Assembly: GCA_900765235.1 (NCBI GenBank)
Contig: CAAFRK010000192.1
Coordinates: 1-8,836, forward strand
Length of the DNA stretch: 8,836 bases
Reading direction: 5' to 3'
Source: an uncultured Veillonella sp.
GTDB lineage: Bacteria > Bacillota_C > Negativicutes > Veillonellales > Veillonellaceae
Part shown: positions 1 to 8,204 of the stretch, piece after piece
Numbering within the stretch: the stretch's first letter is position 1
How the letters are laid out: each line of letters opens with the position of its first letter
Translations under genes and position numbers: made by a program
The notes under the pieces: generated by a model
Database searches by the model: none
What the model was told of the DNA's origin: nothing
What the model saw: only the letters and a program-made list of their open reading frames with translations

Positions 1-13
1 ATAAATCTTTATT

Positions 14-42
14 ATTATAGCATAAAATACTGGGAATGAGTA
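14..42 (-). promoter_or_regulatory. Candidate extended -10 promoter for a gene beyond the left edge
   Basis: The minus strand carries TGCTATAAT (14-22), a perfect extended -10 element. The hexamer 17 bases upstream is TACTCA (37-42), a poor -35, which is tolerated when the extended -10 is present. It points leftward, away from tamB, and no reading frame begins before the window ends. Together with the stem-loop at 73-115 it suggests that a new transcription unit starts after tamB. Confidence 0.45.
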
Positions 43-72
43 CTATATTAAACAAATTTTATGAAATTAATA

Positions 73-115
73 TGACTAGAATGTGCATATCCATGGGATT
101 TACACACTCTAGCCA
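73..115 (-). other. Stem-loop just downstream of tamB
   Basis: Bases 73-85 and 103-115 form a 13-bp stem starting 5 bases after the tamB stop, with a 17-base loop that itself holds a small ATCC/GGAT hairpin. On the minus strand the two imperfect positions (75/113 and 81/107) become G-U wobbles, whereas on the plus strand they are A-C mismatches, so the fold is complete only in RNA read in the tamB direction. No clean T run follows, only AT-rich sequence, so it may be a weak or factor-dependent terminator or an mRNA 3' end stabiliser. Confidence 0.55.
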
Positions 116-120
116 TAAAC

Positions 121-3100
121 TTAGAAGCTTCGTGTCCAACGACCACCGATATAATTGTTTCCTTGCGATGTGCGCCATGCAGTAAACTTGAGGTTTCGTT
201 TAACAGAATACTCTATACCATATTTTTTTTGCTTGTTATTTATACCTTGAGAATAGGTCAACATAACTTTCGGTAATACATACTTACCAATTTCAATATT
301 ATAGTTACCCGCGGTTTCCTTATTCGTCGGTTCATCAGGATCAATAGAACCAGTCGTAATATTAATTCTATCAAGCCCTAATGTATTTTGTAATGCATCT
401 TGTACATAACCAAAGGCAAACATTTGTAACCCGGCTGTAGCAACAGCATTTACATCTTCATTTGTCAATGTACTACTATTTGAATCTGCCCCACGGCCAA
501 AGGTCAACATAGAAATAATTTGCTTTCTAGATAGACTAGGATTAGACGACAAGGTTAAATCCATATGGTCTACAGTACCTTTTACACCAAGCATAATATT
601 ATAGTTACTTACATTAGTTTCTGCCTCTAATTGTAAGTTTGGCAAATAGGATCCACCCACGAAGTGTGCATTCCCCTTCGTAATATTAAATACATGACTT
701 AAGTATTTAAATGTACCAGATTTAACATCAAACTGGCCACTAGCTGTTGGATTTTGTAACGTTCCACCAAAGTGAACATCACCACCAATGAACATATTAT
801 ACAAAGTACGATCATATAGGCGTACACCCTTGCCAGCATGGACGGTAACGTCTACCCCCATATTGGTACTACTTTCACTAGATTGTAAGGAAAGCGGAAT
901 CTTGAATTGGATATTTTCCAAGTCCAAATTACCTATCAATGTAGGTAACCCATCACGTTCCGCAATGTAAAGTTCACCATTTAATGGGCCTCTCACATAT
1001 TCGCTACGAACATCGAGTCCATCAAGTTGAACGGCAGCCTTATAGTTGGTAAGCTCATGACCAGACCAATTTACCTTAGCAGCTAAACCAGCACTACCTT
1101 TCCCCATATTGATACGAGATTGGAAATCCCCTTGTTGTCCAGAGAAGATTAAATCTCCGTCAATACCAGTAATTTCATTATCTACATTGGCCAATTTCAT
1201 AGTACCATTACGTACAGATACTGTGCCATATGCCTCAGGTTGGTCTATAGTCCCTGTAAGCCTAATTGCACCCTTTAACGGCCCCGTTGCATCTTTAACA
1301 CTAGTAGTAACAAGAGGAATAACAGCCATATCTGCTTCGTTAAAGTCAATTGTTACATCCATAGATTTAGCATCACTAGCTTCTAAATAACCAGATGTAT
1401 AAAGAGCCGCCAATGGAATTTTACCATAAATACTGAGCTTATAGCCTTCTTTAGCGCCTTGAATACGTTGGATTTGAATGACATGATCTTGCATTGTAGC
1501 CAACGCAAAGCCTTCATCAATACCAATTCCATTGAACGAACCGGACTCTACTGCACCAGATAATTCCACCTTAGGATTTTTAGTTTCTCCAGTAACATTC
1601 ACAACACCTGTTACCCAGCCTGTTGCTTGAATATCCTTACCTACAAGTGGTAAGAATGGCACTATGTCGACATCCTTTAAGGCTACTTGTAAATCAGCTT
1701 GCCCATCGAGATCCAAAGTACCACCCATAGCAATGAGGCCCTCACCAACAGGTAGTTTTAAAGTGGTAATTTTAAACTTACGATTAGCTAGGCTAGCATC
1801 AATTGTTGCATCACCGACAACCTTATCATCAATAGTAACATCGTTAATTTTACCATTTACAATAACACTTGGATTGTCCTTCGTACCTCCAATTTCAACA
1901 GAGCCATTTAATTGACCATCGAGGTGCTCATCGGCTCGATCTAGTAATGCCAACAAATTCTTTACACTACCATTGGTAACATCTAAAACGCCAAATAACT
2001 GTTTACTATCATCGAGCTTCATGCCACCTTTGGCAACATAACGACCACCATTTGATTCAGCAAACGAAAAATCTTGTACATTTACGACGGATTTATCTGC
2101 ATACACGTGGCCATGAATATCAGTCAATAGCTGTCCATTAATGGATAAAGCATCTGATAAAATATAGCCATTAAACTGAGGGTTATCCATGGAACCCGTT
2201 ATAGTACCACGGCCTGCTAGTAAACCATCCACCTTATAATCGGTATTGATGAGCAATCTACCCATATCGATTTTCTTACCTTCAAAATCAATATTAATAG
2301 CTTCTTTTGATACAGTACCGCCACCAGTAATGGTCGCACCATAACCTTCAATATCAAAGCGATAAAATTCTAATCTTTCATTTTTATAGTTATACTTTGC
2401 AAAAGCGTTAGTTATAAGTTTGCCATATGCAGACCCATCCCATAAATGAGCTCGGCCTTCTACAATAGGATTGGCTACAGTCCCAGTTATATGGTTATCA
2501 GTTTCAAACCATCCTGTAATAGGAATATCGGTTACAGGACGAATTAGATTTTCAATACGTACAGCACGAGCTTTAGCATTTAAATCTAGGGCGTCAGTAT
2601 TGATATTATACCAACCGGTAATATCATAGCCACCACTACCGTCACCAATATGACCATTTGTAATTGTTAGAACATGATTGTCTAAAGTAATATCACTATG
2701 AATATCATTAAAATGAGCACCCTTATAGAGAACCTCTTGCCCCCATACAGTACCAGTCACATTAGGATTATCTAAGGCGCCTTTTACATTAATAGATGTG
2801 CTAACAGTACCAGCAACATCGTCACCTATGATTGAACTAAGTGATGTTAACGGTAACGCATTACCAGAAATTGTGGCATCCACTTGACCATTTTGAATAG
2901 AACCATATCCACTAAAGGATCCAGTTCCCATATTTCCAACCATAGTTATATTGGTAAGATTGTCACTATGGGTTAGATCCGCTTTTACAGAATCCAACAC
3001 TATACCACGGACCCCAATCTGATGGCCCTGAACAGCGCCTACAAGATCTGTAACTTGATTATTCTTACCCAAAACGTGGATTTCTCCATCAATAGTTCCC

Positions 3101-4407
3101 GTAATAGGCATCGTCAAATCTTGTGTGAAAGTATCCAACAATAAGGTATGAACATTAGCAACAGCGTCAAAATCACCTGTATCTACGACGTATTGACCTT
3201 TAACTTTAGCATTACCAGAGCCAATAGATAATTGAGCATCATCGATGCGAACCAATCCATTATCGTATACTACATTTCCCTGCACGCGGTCCACATGGTA
3301 CCCTTTATAAGAAATACCATCACTACCTATGGTGGCATCCACCCGCGGCGCTACAGTAGTGCCTCCAATATGAGCACGACCACCGACAATACCAGTAACC
3401 CCCACATCGGTAATGGCTTCTAGATTCACCTTATCCGCTACAACATTAAGGTTGAGATATTCTTCGTCTTTCCCCAGTGTAATAAGACCATTAAGCTTCG
3501 CCGCTTGATCATTGATTCGCCAAGAGCTATGGCTAATAACAATTTGGTCATGATTGAGCATAATACGACCTTCACCATCAGTAATGGTATACATCGTATT
3601 GCCTCGCTTAAAAGTGCCTGTTAAACCTTTAAAGCCTACATTGCCACTCATAACATATTGTCCATCTTCACTTTTAATATTGAGATGTAAATCTTGTAAT
3701 TTCCCCTTCGTTACAACAAGATCTTTGCGCAACGGAACAAAGCTCATAATACCAGCAGTATCAATTTCATCAGCTTGTACAAACACATCAAAATTAGACA
3801 CATCATCCATATCTATTTTGCCATTTACAAGGACAGATGAACCATCTACATCAGCAGTAAAAGCCCCTTTGGACATACCACTCATATTAAGAGCAACGGT
3901 ACCATCAAGGTTTTCAACATTGCGTTTAATGCCATCTTTAGTACGTAGCGCTACATGGCCATTATTAATGGTAATATCACCATCAAAACCACCCGATTTA
4001 TTCGGATCAGATGGTTTTACTAATTTTTCTATACTCCAAGATCCATCGTTCAATTGCCATATATGAAGATCAGGTGCCTCTACAGTAACAGTCGATATAG
4101 CTGTTGCCCCTGATGTATTACCCCCAATTATACTTGGTAATGCAGATAGTTTAACCCCAACGGCTACATCTTGTGCCGTCCCTACTAAGTGACCATCCCG
4201 ATCTTTAATCACCACATCTGATAAAACTACATCACCATTCCAATTGATACGAAGAGAATCATAGTCCACAGATCCGTTTATGGCATTATTTACTTGTTCT
4301 TTAACCATAGGTGCTACATAGGTCTGAGCTATAGGGTTTATACTAGCACCAACTGCAGATAAGCCTAAAATTGCAGCCCCTATGAGACACCACTTTTTAC
4401 GGGTCAT
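121..4407 (-). CDS. tamB: TamB-family (DUF490) envelope-spanning protein
   Basis: AsmA-like/TamB protein, a family of long periplasmic beta-groove proteins anchored in the inner membrane and implicated in moving phospholipids to the outer membrane and in outer-membrane protein assembly. The 1428 residues begin with a positively charged signal anchor (about 5-24). The body is almost entirely beta-strand, with a G-x3-N-P-x3-G-type motif recurring about every 100 residues (246-1220). The C-terminal TamB domain (about 1050-1428) is diagnostic: LSRKQIISMLTFGR (1292-1305), LGLDRINI (1343-1350), and strands ending in a terminal Phe. Length is in the usual range (E. coli TamB 1259). The ATG at 4405-4407 has GGGAGAT (4412-4418) upstream. 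It lies after the tolC terminator and probably has its own promoter. No TamA-like partner is in the window; in diderm Firmicutes BamA is a likely partner, which is outside knowledge. Confidence 0.94.
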   Translation of the reverse strand: MTRKKWCLIGAAILGLSAVGASINPIAQTYVAPMVKEQVNNAINGSVDYDSLRINWNGDVVLSDVVIKDRDGHLVGTAQDVAVGVKLSALPSIIGGNTSGATAISTVTVEAPDLHIWQLNDGSWSIEKLVKPSDPNKSGGFDGDITINNGHVALRTKDGIKRNVENLDGTVALNMSGMSKGAFTADVDGSSVLVNGKIDMDDVSNFDVFVQADEIDTAGIMSFVPLRKDLVVTKGKLQDLHLNIKSEDGQYVMSGNVGFKGLTGTFKRGNTMYTITDGEGRIMLNHDQIVISHSSWRINDQAAKLNGLITLGKDEEYLNLNVVADKVNLEAITDVGVTGIVGGRAHIGGTTVAPRVDATIGSDGISYKGYHVDRVQGNVVYDNGLVRIDDAQLSIGSGNAKVKGQYVVDTGDFDAVANVHTLLLDTFTQDLTMPITGTIDGEIHVLGKNNQVTDLVGAVQGHQIGVRGIVLDSVKADLTHSDNLTNITMVGNMGTGSFSGYGSIQNGQVDATISGNALPLTSLSSIIGDDVAGTVSTSINVKGALDNPNVTGTVWGQEVLYKGAHFNDIHSDITLDNHVLTITNGHIGDGSGGYDITGWYNINTDALDLNAKARAVRIENLIRPVTDIPITGWFETDNHITGTVANPIVEGRAHLWDGSAYGKLITNAFAKYNYKNERLEFYRFDIEGYGATITGGGTVSKEAINIDFEGKKIDMGRLLINTDYKVDGLLAGRGTITGSMDNPQFNGYILSDALSINGQLLTDIHGHVYADKSVVNVQDFSFAESNGGRYVAKGGMKLDDSKQLFGVLDVTNGSVKNLLALLDRADEHLDGQLNGSVEIGGTKDNPSVIVNGKINDVTIDDKVVGDATIDASLANRKFKITTLKLPVGEGLIAMGGTLDLDGQADLQVALKDVDIVPFLPLVGKDIQATGWVTGVVNVTGETKNPKVELSGAVESGSFNGIGIDEGFALATMQDHVIQIQRIQGAKEGYKLSIYGKIPLAALYTSGYLEASDAKSMDVTIDFNEADMAVIPLVTTSVKDATGPLKGAIRLTGTIDQPEAYGTVSVRNGTMKLANVDNEITGIDGDLIFSGQQGDFQSRINMGKGSAGLAAKVNWSGHELTNYKAAVQLDGLDVRSEYVRGPLNGELYIAERDGLPTLIGNLDLENIQFKIPLSLQSSESSTNMGVDVTVHAGKGVRLYDRTLYNMFIGGDVHFGGTLQNPTASGQFDVKSGTFKYLSHVFNITKGNAHFVGGSYLPNLQLEAETNVSNYNIMLGVKGTVDHMDLTLSSNPSLSRKQIISMLTFGRGADSNSSTLTNEDVNAVATAGLQMFAFGYVQDALQNTLGLDRINITTGSIDPDEPTNKETAGNYNIEIGKYVLPKVMLTYSQGINNKQKKYGIEYSVKRNLKFTAWRTSQGNNYIGGRWTRSF
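748..3672 (-). repeat. Protein-level tandem repeats of about 100 residues in TamB
   Basis: A motif of the form G-x-x-x-N-P-x-(2-3)-x-G followed by a short strand recurs within TamB. Good copies start at residues 349 (GTTVAP), 543 (GALDNP), 642 (GTVANP), 738 (GSMDNP), 841 (GTKDNP), 940 (GETKNP), 1052 (GTIDQP) and 1215 (GTLQNP). Degenerate copies in register are at 246 (SEDGQY) and 447 (GKNNQV). Spacings are 103, 98, 96, 99, 96, 103, 99, 112 and 163. The repeats are diverged in DNA, so they are structural repeats of the protein and not recent duplications. Confidence 0.75.
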
Positions 4408-4439
4408 AATGATCTCCCATACACATTATGAATAATATA

Positions 4440-4468
4440 AATATATATACTAATCTTACCACACACAA
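4440..4468 (-). promoter_or_regulatory. Candidate sigma-70-type promoter for tamB
   Basis: On the minus strand TTGTGT (4463-4468) and TATATT (4440-4445, 5 of 6 matches to the -10 consensus) are 17 bases apart. The -10 ends 32 bases before the tamB ATG, giving a short leader of about 25 bases that still contains the ribosome binding site. Since a strong terminator precedes it, tamB needs its own promoter or read-through. The region is very AT-rich, so chance matches are likely; a weaker alternative is TTGTAT with TATGGT further upstream near 4570-4600. Confidence 0.4.
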
Positions 4469-4624
4469 AGTAATAACTATAGTATTTTAAGGGTAAATTT
4501 TATAAAACTAATATATTTTTTTACTAATCATTTTCTGCAATAACTACAGATAAAATTATTTTAAACATTACCATAACATAAAAATGAAAATATACAATGA
4601 ATTTACGCTTTATAAATCTATAAC

Positions 4625-4654
4625 AAAAAAAAGACGACCGAAGTCGTCTTTTTT
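4625..4654 (-). terminator. Rho-independent terminator after tolC, UUCG tetraloop
   Basis: A perfect 8-bp stem (AAGACGAC at 4631-4638, GTCGTCTT at 4643-4650) starts 14 bases after the tolC stop. Read on the minus strand the loop is TTCG closed by C-G, the exceptionally stable UUCG tetraloop. It is followed by eight T residues (two at the stem base, then six), and the flanking A and T runs could lengthen the stem to 12 bp. On the plus strand the same element also has a T run, so it could work in both directions, although no plus-strand gene is seen. It should end the mlaE-mlaF-mlaD-tolC transcript and separate it from tamB. Confidence 0.92.
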
Positions 4655-4663
4655 AGTATTCTA

Positions 4664-6124
4664 TTATTGATTGCCACCAAGTTGTGCTAATTGTTCAGCT
4701 GCACCACTGTTTGCAATAATTTCTGCACCTTGTCCAACTGGAGTATTCAATGGAACACCTGTCAATTGTTCAAGAGCTGCAATGCTAATATTGTAATTAT
4801 AAAGAGCTTGTACATAGTTATTACGAGCATCTGTTAATTTAGTTTCCGCATCGAGTACATCAAGGTTTGTACCAACACCAGCACGATAGCGAAGTGTAGC
4901 AATACGGAAGCTTTCTTGACCTTGAGCAACTGCAGTTTGAGTGCTTTGGATTGTTTGCTCTGCAGAACGCAAATTCAAGTATGCTTTTTGTACTGCTAAT
5001 AATACAGCATCAACAGTAGCTAAATTAGCCTCTTTTGCTTGTTCAAGTTGTGCATTTGCTTTTTTTATAGCATTTTGTGTTGCACCGCCATCCCATAAGC
5101 TCCAAGATGCAGTAGCACCTACGCTCCAAGATTTAGTACTTGTTCCAAAGTAACCATCTGGATCTGCATAGCCACGACCTGCTTTTACAGCTACAGTTGG
5201 TAAATAACCAGATTTAGCAGATTTTACAGCCTCTTCTGCAGATTTTACATCAAGTGCAGATTTAACAAGGGCTGAACGATGAAGTAAAGCATATGCCTTA
5301 GCTTGTTCTAATGTAACATTGTAAGGTTTATATTGTAAGTCATGTTCTGCTGTGTTAATAGCTGTTTGTACAGGGTATGCAATAACTTGATTCAAGCTAG
5401 CCTCTGCTAAATTTGCAGAATTTTGTGCTTTTACAAGATTTGTTTCAGAATCAGCAAGATTTGTTTTAGCAGCCAATACATCAGAACTTGCTACCAAACC
5501 AACATTATATTGAGCTTGAACATTTGTTACATGACCTTGGTAATCTTTAACAGCTTGTTGAGCCACATCAACAAGATTACGATTCATGATCAATGTATAA
5601 TAGCCACTAATAGCATCATATTTTGCTTGTTGTAATGCTTCTTCATAGCTAGCGCCAGTGCCTTCACGGGTATAACGTGCAGAATCAATACTTGCATCGA
5701 GTTGAGGATTAAATACAGGAGCACTAATGGAGAAGTTATGACTACTAGATTTACCACGGCCAGTGTCACCGCCTGTTTTTTGAGCAGACCAACCATAGCT
5801 TACACTAGGGTTCTTGCCTGCTGCTACTTGGCTCACTGCAGATTTAGCAGCTTCATAGCCCCATTTAGTTTGTTTTGCTGTACGGTTATTCGCCAACGCC
5901 AACTCTATGGTACGAGACTCATCGAGGTCCAATTTACTCTCATAGGTTTTGCTATCTTGAACAGATTTTTCAGCTAATTGCTTTTGTGTTAATTGAATCG
6001 CTTCTTTTTGATATTTGCTTAATTGGTCTCCATTATTAACGGAAGTTGTAACTACATCAGCAGCCATTGCACCTGTAGTAGCTAAGGAGAGCATTACACC
6101 TAAGGATAAAACCTTTTTATTCAT
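4664..6124 (-). CDS. tolC: TolC-family outer-membrane efflux/secretion channel
   Basis: Outer-membrane factor that forms a trimeric barrel plus periplasmic alpha-helical tunnel used by efflux pumps and type I secretion. The 486 residues start with a clear signal peptide (MNKK, hydrophobic core, AMA|AD with cleavage near residue 21). The two OEP repeats characteristic of the family are visible: YNVGLVASSDVLAAKTNL (206-223) and YRAGVGTNLDVLDAETKL (413-430), each followed by long helices; the second ends in ALEQLTG (450-456). Strand pairs that would build the barrel lie near 106-137 and 309-347. I place the start at the ATG 6122-6124: a GGAGGT site lies 7 bases upstream and the signal peptide begins there. 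A GTG 21 bases further upstream (6143-6145) is in frame but would add seven residues before the signal peptide. It follows mlaD by 42 bases and ends at a strong terminator. No adaptor (MFP) or pump gene is in the window, so its partner is unknown. Confidence 0.94.
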   Translation of the reverse strand: MNKKVLSLGVMLSLATTGAMAADVVTTSVNNGDQLSKYQKEAIQLTQKQLAEKSVQDSKTYESKLDLDESRTIELALANNRTAKQTKWGYEAAKSAVSQVAAGKNPSVSYGWSAQKTGGDTGRGKSSSHNFSISAPVFNPQLDASIDSARYTREGTGASYEEALQQAKYDAISGYYTLIMNRNLVDVAQQAVKDYQGHVTNVQAQYNVGLVASSDVLAAKTNLADSETNLVKAQNSANLAEASLNQVIAYPVQTAINTAEHDLQYKPYNVTLEQAKAYALLHRSALVKSALDVKSAEEAVKSAKSGYLPTVAVKAGRGYADPDGYFGTSTKSWSVGATASWSLWDGGATQNAIKKANAQLEQAKEANLATVDAVLLAVQKAYLNLRSAEQTIQSTQTAVAQGQESFRIATLRYRAGVGTNLDVLDAETKLTDARNNYVQALYNYNISIAALEQLTGVPLNTPVGQGAEIIANSGAAEQLAQLGGNQ

Positions 6125-6131
6125 AATATGT

Positions 6132-6137
6132 ACCTCC
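6132..6137 (-). promoter_or_regulatory. Ribosome binding site deciding the tolC start
   Basis: The minus strand reads GGAGGT here, a near-perfect Shine-Dalgarno site, with a 7-base spacer to the ATG at 6122-6124. The site lies inside the reading frame that would begin at the upstream GTG (6143-6145), so it supports the shorter TolC with the signal peptide at its very N-terminus. Confidence 0.85.
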
Positions 6138-6166
6138 ATACTCACCTAAAGTGAATGTATTAGTCT

Positions 6167-7426
6167 TTAAAATACTTGTTTGATACCAAAGTAGGTACCA
6201 CCATTCGTGGAACCGAACGGTCTGGTCATTTGAATAACCCCATAAGTATCTTTATGTAAACGTATATCACTACGAATACGATATTTGCGATTGTTAAGGT
6301 CATATACCGCTGCGGATAATGAAACTGGACCACGTAAATTATAGTCAACGCCAAGTCCTAATTCACTTTCAAAAATACCGCCCCGTACTAGCCATTTAGA
6401 GCTAATGAATCGACCTGCATTTAAATCGAATTTAGTGCCATCGCCGATATTGGAAAGGCCAAGCTCAGCCATACCTTTATCATTATAAGCACGAACACGA
6501 CCATTGATGCGGAATTCATCATCTGTTGTGTTATATAACAAATCTACAGAAGGCTCAACTTTAGTAGATGACTTTTTTTCAACATTATTTCCATCTACTA
6601 CATTTCCACTTGCATCAGTTTGATATGCTTTACCACCCATCAATTTGTTGATGCGAGCTGAAATCTGTGCCGTATTATGTAATGTTTCCTTAATATTTTC
6701 CTGTGCTTTAGGATCAGTTACAGTAGACTCCATAGAACGAGCCATATTATCTACACGATCCGTAGTTTGTTTTAAGTTAGTCAAAATAGCACGCATATCA
6801 TTGCCTGCATTACCATCTGCATTAAATTGTTGAGCAGCTTGATTTAGCTGTGCCGTTACATCAGCCATATTTTGTGTAATCGCTACAGCATTATCAGCCA
6901 TCGTCGCAGTAGATTGCAAGGAATGTTTAAGTGCATTTTGCGTTGCTGGATCACCAATAATATTATTGATAGATTGCAACATTTTTTCGGTGCCATCCAT
7001 TAACTTTTGAGCACTTTGCATCGCTTTATCCATAGCGTCTGCACCTTCGCCCTTAACAGAGTCACCATCTTGTAAAAACACCTTAGATTGACCTGGTGAA
7101 ATTTGAATAAATTTATCACCTAAAAAACCATCTGATCCCAATGTGAACGTAGAATCACTTGGAATTTGTGTTTTTTCATCAAGCTTCATTTTTACTACAA
7201 CACCATGCGGAGTAATCTCGATATCAGAGACATTACCGATGGCCACACCTGAATATTTAACTTGATTGCCATTTTTTAGGCCATTAACTTGAGCAAAATC
7301 GCCAGTAATCGTCATTTGTGGCTTAGCCCATATATCAATGCGACCTACAAAAAGTATTCCCGCAATAAATAGAGCTATACCTATTATTGTGAAAGCCCCT
7401 ACCTTGGCCTCCGTCGTCCACTTCAT
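6167..7426 (-). CDS. mlaD: MlaD-like MCE protein with long helical segment and C-terminal beta-barrel-like domain
   Basis: Lipid-binding MCE subunit of the Mla transporter. Seen in the 419 residues: a membrane anchor (about 10-28); an MCE domain (about 36-115) with the hallmark GLKNGNQVKYSGVAIGNVSD (49-68) and SDGFLGDKFIQISPG (98-112); a helical, Gln/Asn/Met-rich region (about 128-265) with a repeated motif; a polar linker (266-287); and a beta-rich C-terminal domain (about 288-419) of roughly ten alternating strands ending in Phe. E. coli MlaD is only about 180 residues and lacks the last two parts. The final aromatic residue and amphipathic strands suggest insertion in the outer membrane; I recall such a trans-envelope MlaD being reported in Veillonella parvula. 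The start overlaps the mlaF stop (TAATG), with GGGAG just upstream inside mlaF, so translation is probably coupled. The MCE call is secure; the barrel is inferred from the strand pattern. Confidence 0.93.
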   Translation of the reverse strand: MKWTTEAKVGAFTIIGIALFIAGILFVGRIDIWAKPQMTITGDFAQVNGLKNGNQVKYSGVAIGNVSDIEITPHGVVVKMKLDEKTQIPSDSTFTLGSDGFLGDKFIQISPGQSKVFLQDGDSVKGEGADAMDKAMQSAQKLMDGTEKMLQSINNIIGDPATQNALKHSLQSTATMADNAVAITQNMADVTAQLNQAAQQFNADGNAGNDMRAILTNLKQTTDRVDNMARSMESTVTDPKAQENIKETLHNTAQISARINKLMGGKAYQTDASGNVVDGNNVEKKSSTKVEPSVDLLYNTTDDEFRINGRVRAYNDKGMAELGLSNIGDGTKFDLNAGRFISSKWLVRGGIFESELGLGVDYNLRGPVSLSAAVYDLNNRKYRIRSDIRLHKDTYGVIQMTRPFGSTNGGTYFGIKQVF

Positions 7427-8184
7427 TACACATCTCCCATCGCAGATACATTAATTGGTTCTGCTTCACCATGAATAAACTGTTGTACCTTTTTATTTGT
7501 AGAATTCTTAAAGTCTATTGTATCAGAAATTTCCACAAATTTCCCCTTATCAAGTAAAGCTATGCGATTTGCCACGTAAAACGCGGATTGCATATCATGT
7601 GTTACTACAATAGAAGTACAACCAAGCCGTTGTTGCATCCCCTTAATTAGCATACTAATCGTACCAGATGTAATAGGATCCAAGCCGGATGAAGGTTCAT
7701 CATAGAGGATTAAGCTTGGGTCTAGCGCTATGGCGCGAGCTAAGCTAACGCGCTTTTTCATACCGCCTGACAATTCGTTAGGCATATAGGATTCATACCC
7801 TTTCAAACCGACCCAATCTAGTCGCTCTGCTACAATGCGTCGTATCTCATCGTCGCCTAAGTCCGTATGTTGACGTAAGCCAAAGGCCACGTTTTCGCCT
7901 ACCGACATAGAATCAAACAGAGCAGAGTATTGGAATACCATCCCCATTTTTCTTCGTACTGTATTAAATTCATCTTCAGATAATGTTGTAATATCTGTGC
8001 CATCTACAATAATCTGTCCCGATGTAGGGCGCTGCAAGCCAATTAATAATCGAAGCAATGTACTTTTACCACTGCCACTACCACCTAATATAACCAACGT
8101 CTCCCCATCATTGATAGTAAGATTAATGGAGTCTAAAATCACACGTGACTCATAGGCAACTACAACATCGCGTAGTTCTATCAT
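7426..8184 (-). CDS. mlaF: MlaF-family phospholipid ABC transporter ATPase
   Basis: Cytoplasmic ATPase that powers the MlaE permease. All ABC motifs are intact in the 252 residues: Walker A GGSGSGKST (34-42), Q-loop Gln85 in VFQYSALF, signature ELSGGMKKR (137-145), Walker B LILYDEP (158-164, Glu163 the expected catalytic base), D-loop SGLD (166-169) and H-loop His196. The C-terminal tail contains VQQFIHGEAEPI (233-244), which resembles the VRQFLDGxADGP tail of MlaF proteins and separates it from generic ABC ATPases. The ATG at 8182-8184 is preceded by AGAGGGA (8188-8194) in the 20-base gap after mlaE. The TAA stop (7426-7428) overlaps the mlaD start by one base. The subunit should therefore be made in step with MlaD. 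No missing key residue is seen. Confidence 0.96.
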   Translation of the reverse strand: MIELRDVVVAYESRVILDSINLTINDGETLVILGGSGSGKSTLLRLLIGLQRPTSGQIIVDGTDITTLSEDEFNTVRRKMGMVFQYSALFDSMSVGENVAFGLRQHTDLGDDEIRRIVAERLDWVGLKGYESYMPNELSGGMKKRVSLARAIALDPSLILYDEPSSGLDPITSGTISMLIKGMQQRLGCTSIVVTHDMQSAFYVANRIALLDKGKFVEISDTIDFKNSTNKKVQQFIHGEAEPINVSAMGDV

Positions 8185-8204
8185 AAATCCCTCTAGCGTA
8201 TCTA

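Noticed and set aside
91..96. CCATGG palindrome downstream of tamB
   Set aside because: A six-base palindrome is expected by chance; it is just part of the loop of the larger stem at 73-115.
3554..4066. 170-codon plus-strand open frame
   Set aside because: It lies wholly antisense to tamB, has no convincing ribosome site or recognisable domain, and its Ser/Pro/Leu-rich composition is that of a shadow frame of a beta-rich protein.
5423..5977. Plus-strand and alternate minus-strand frames of 68-91 codons inside tolC
   Set aside because: The tolC frame is intact and diagnostic throughout; these frames overlap it fully and show no family motif.
6141..6156. Small inverted repeat between mlaD and tolC (CTCAC/GTGAA)
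   Set aside because: Only four Watson-Crick pairs plus a wobble with a 5-base loop and no T run; too weak for a terminator or operator claim.
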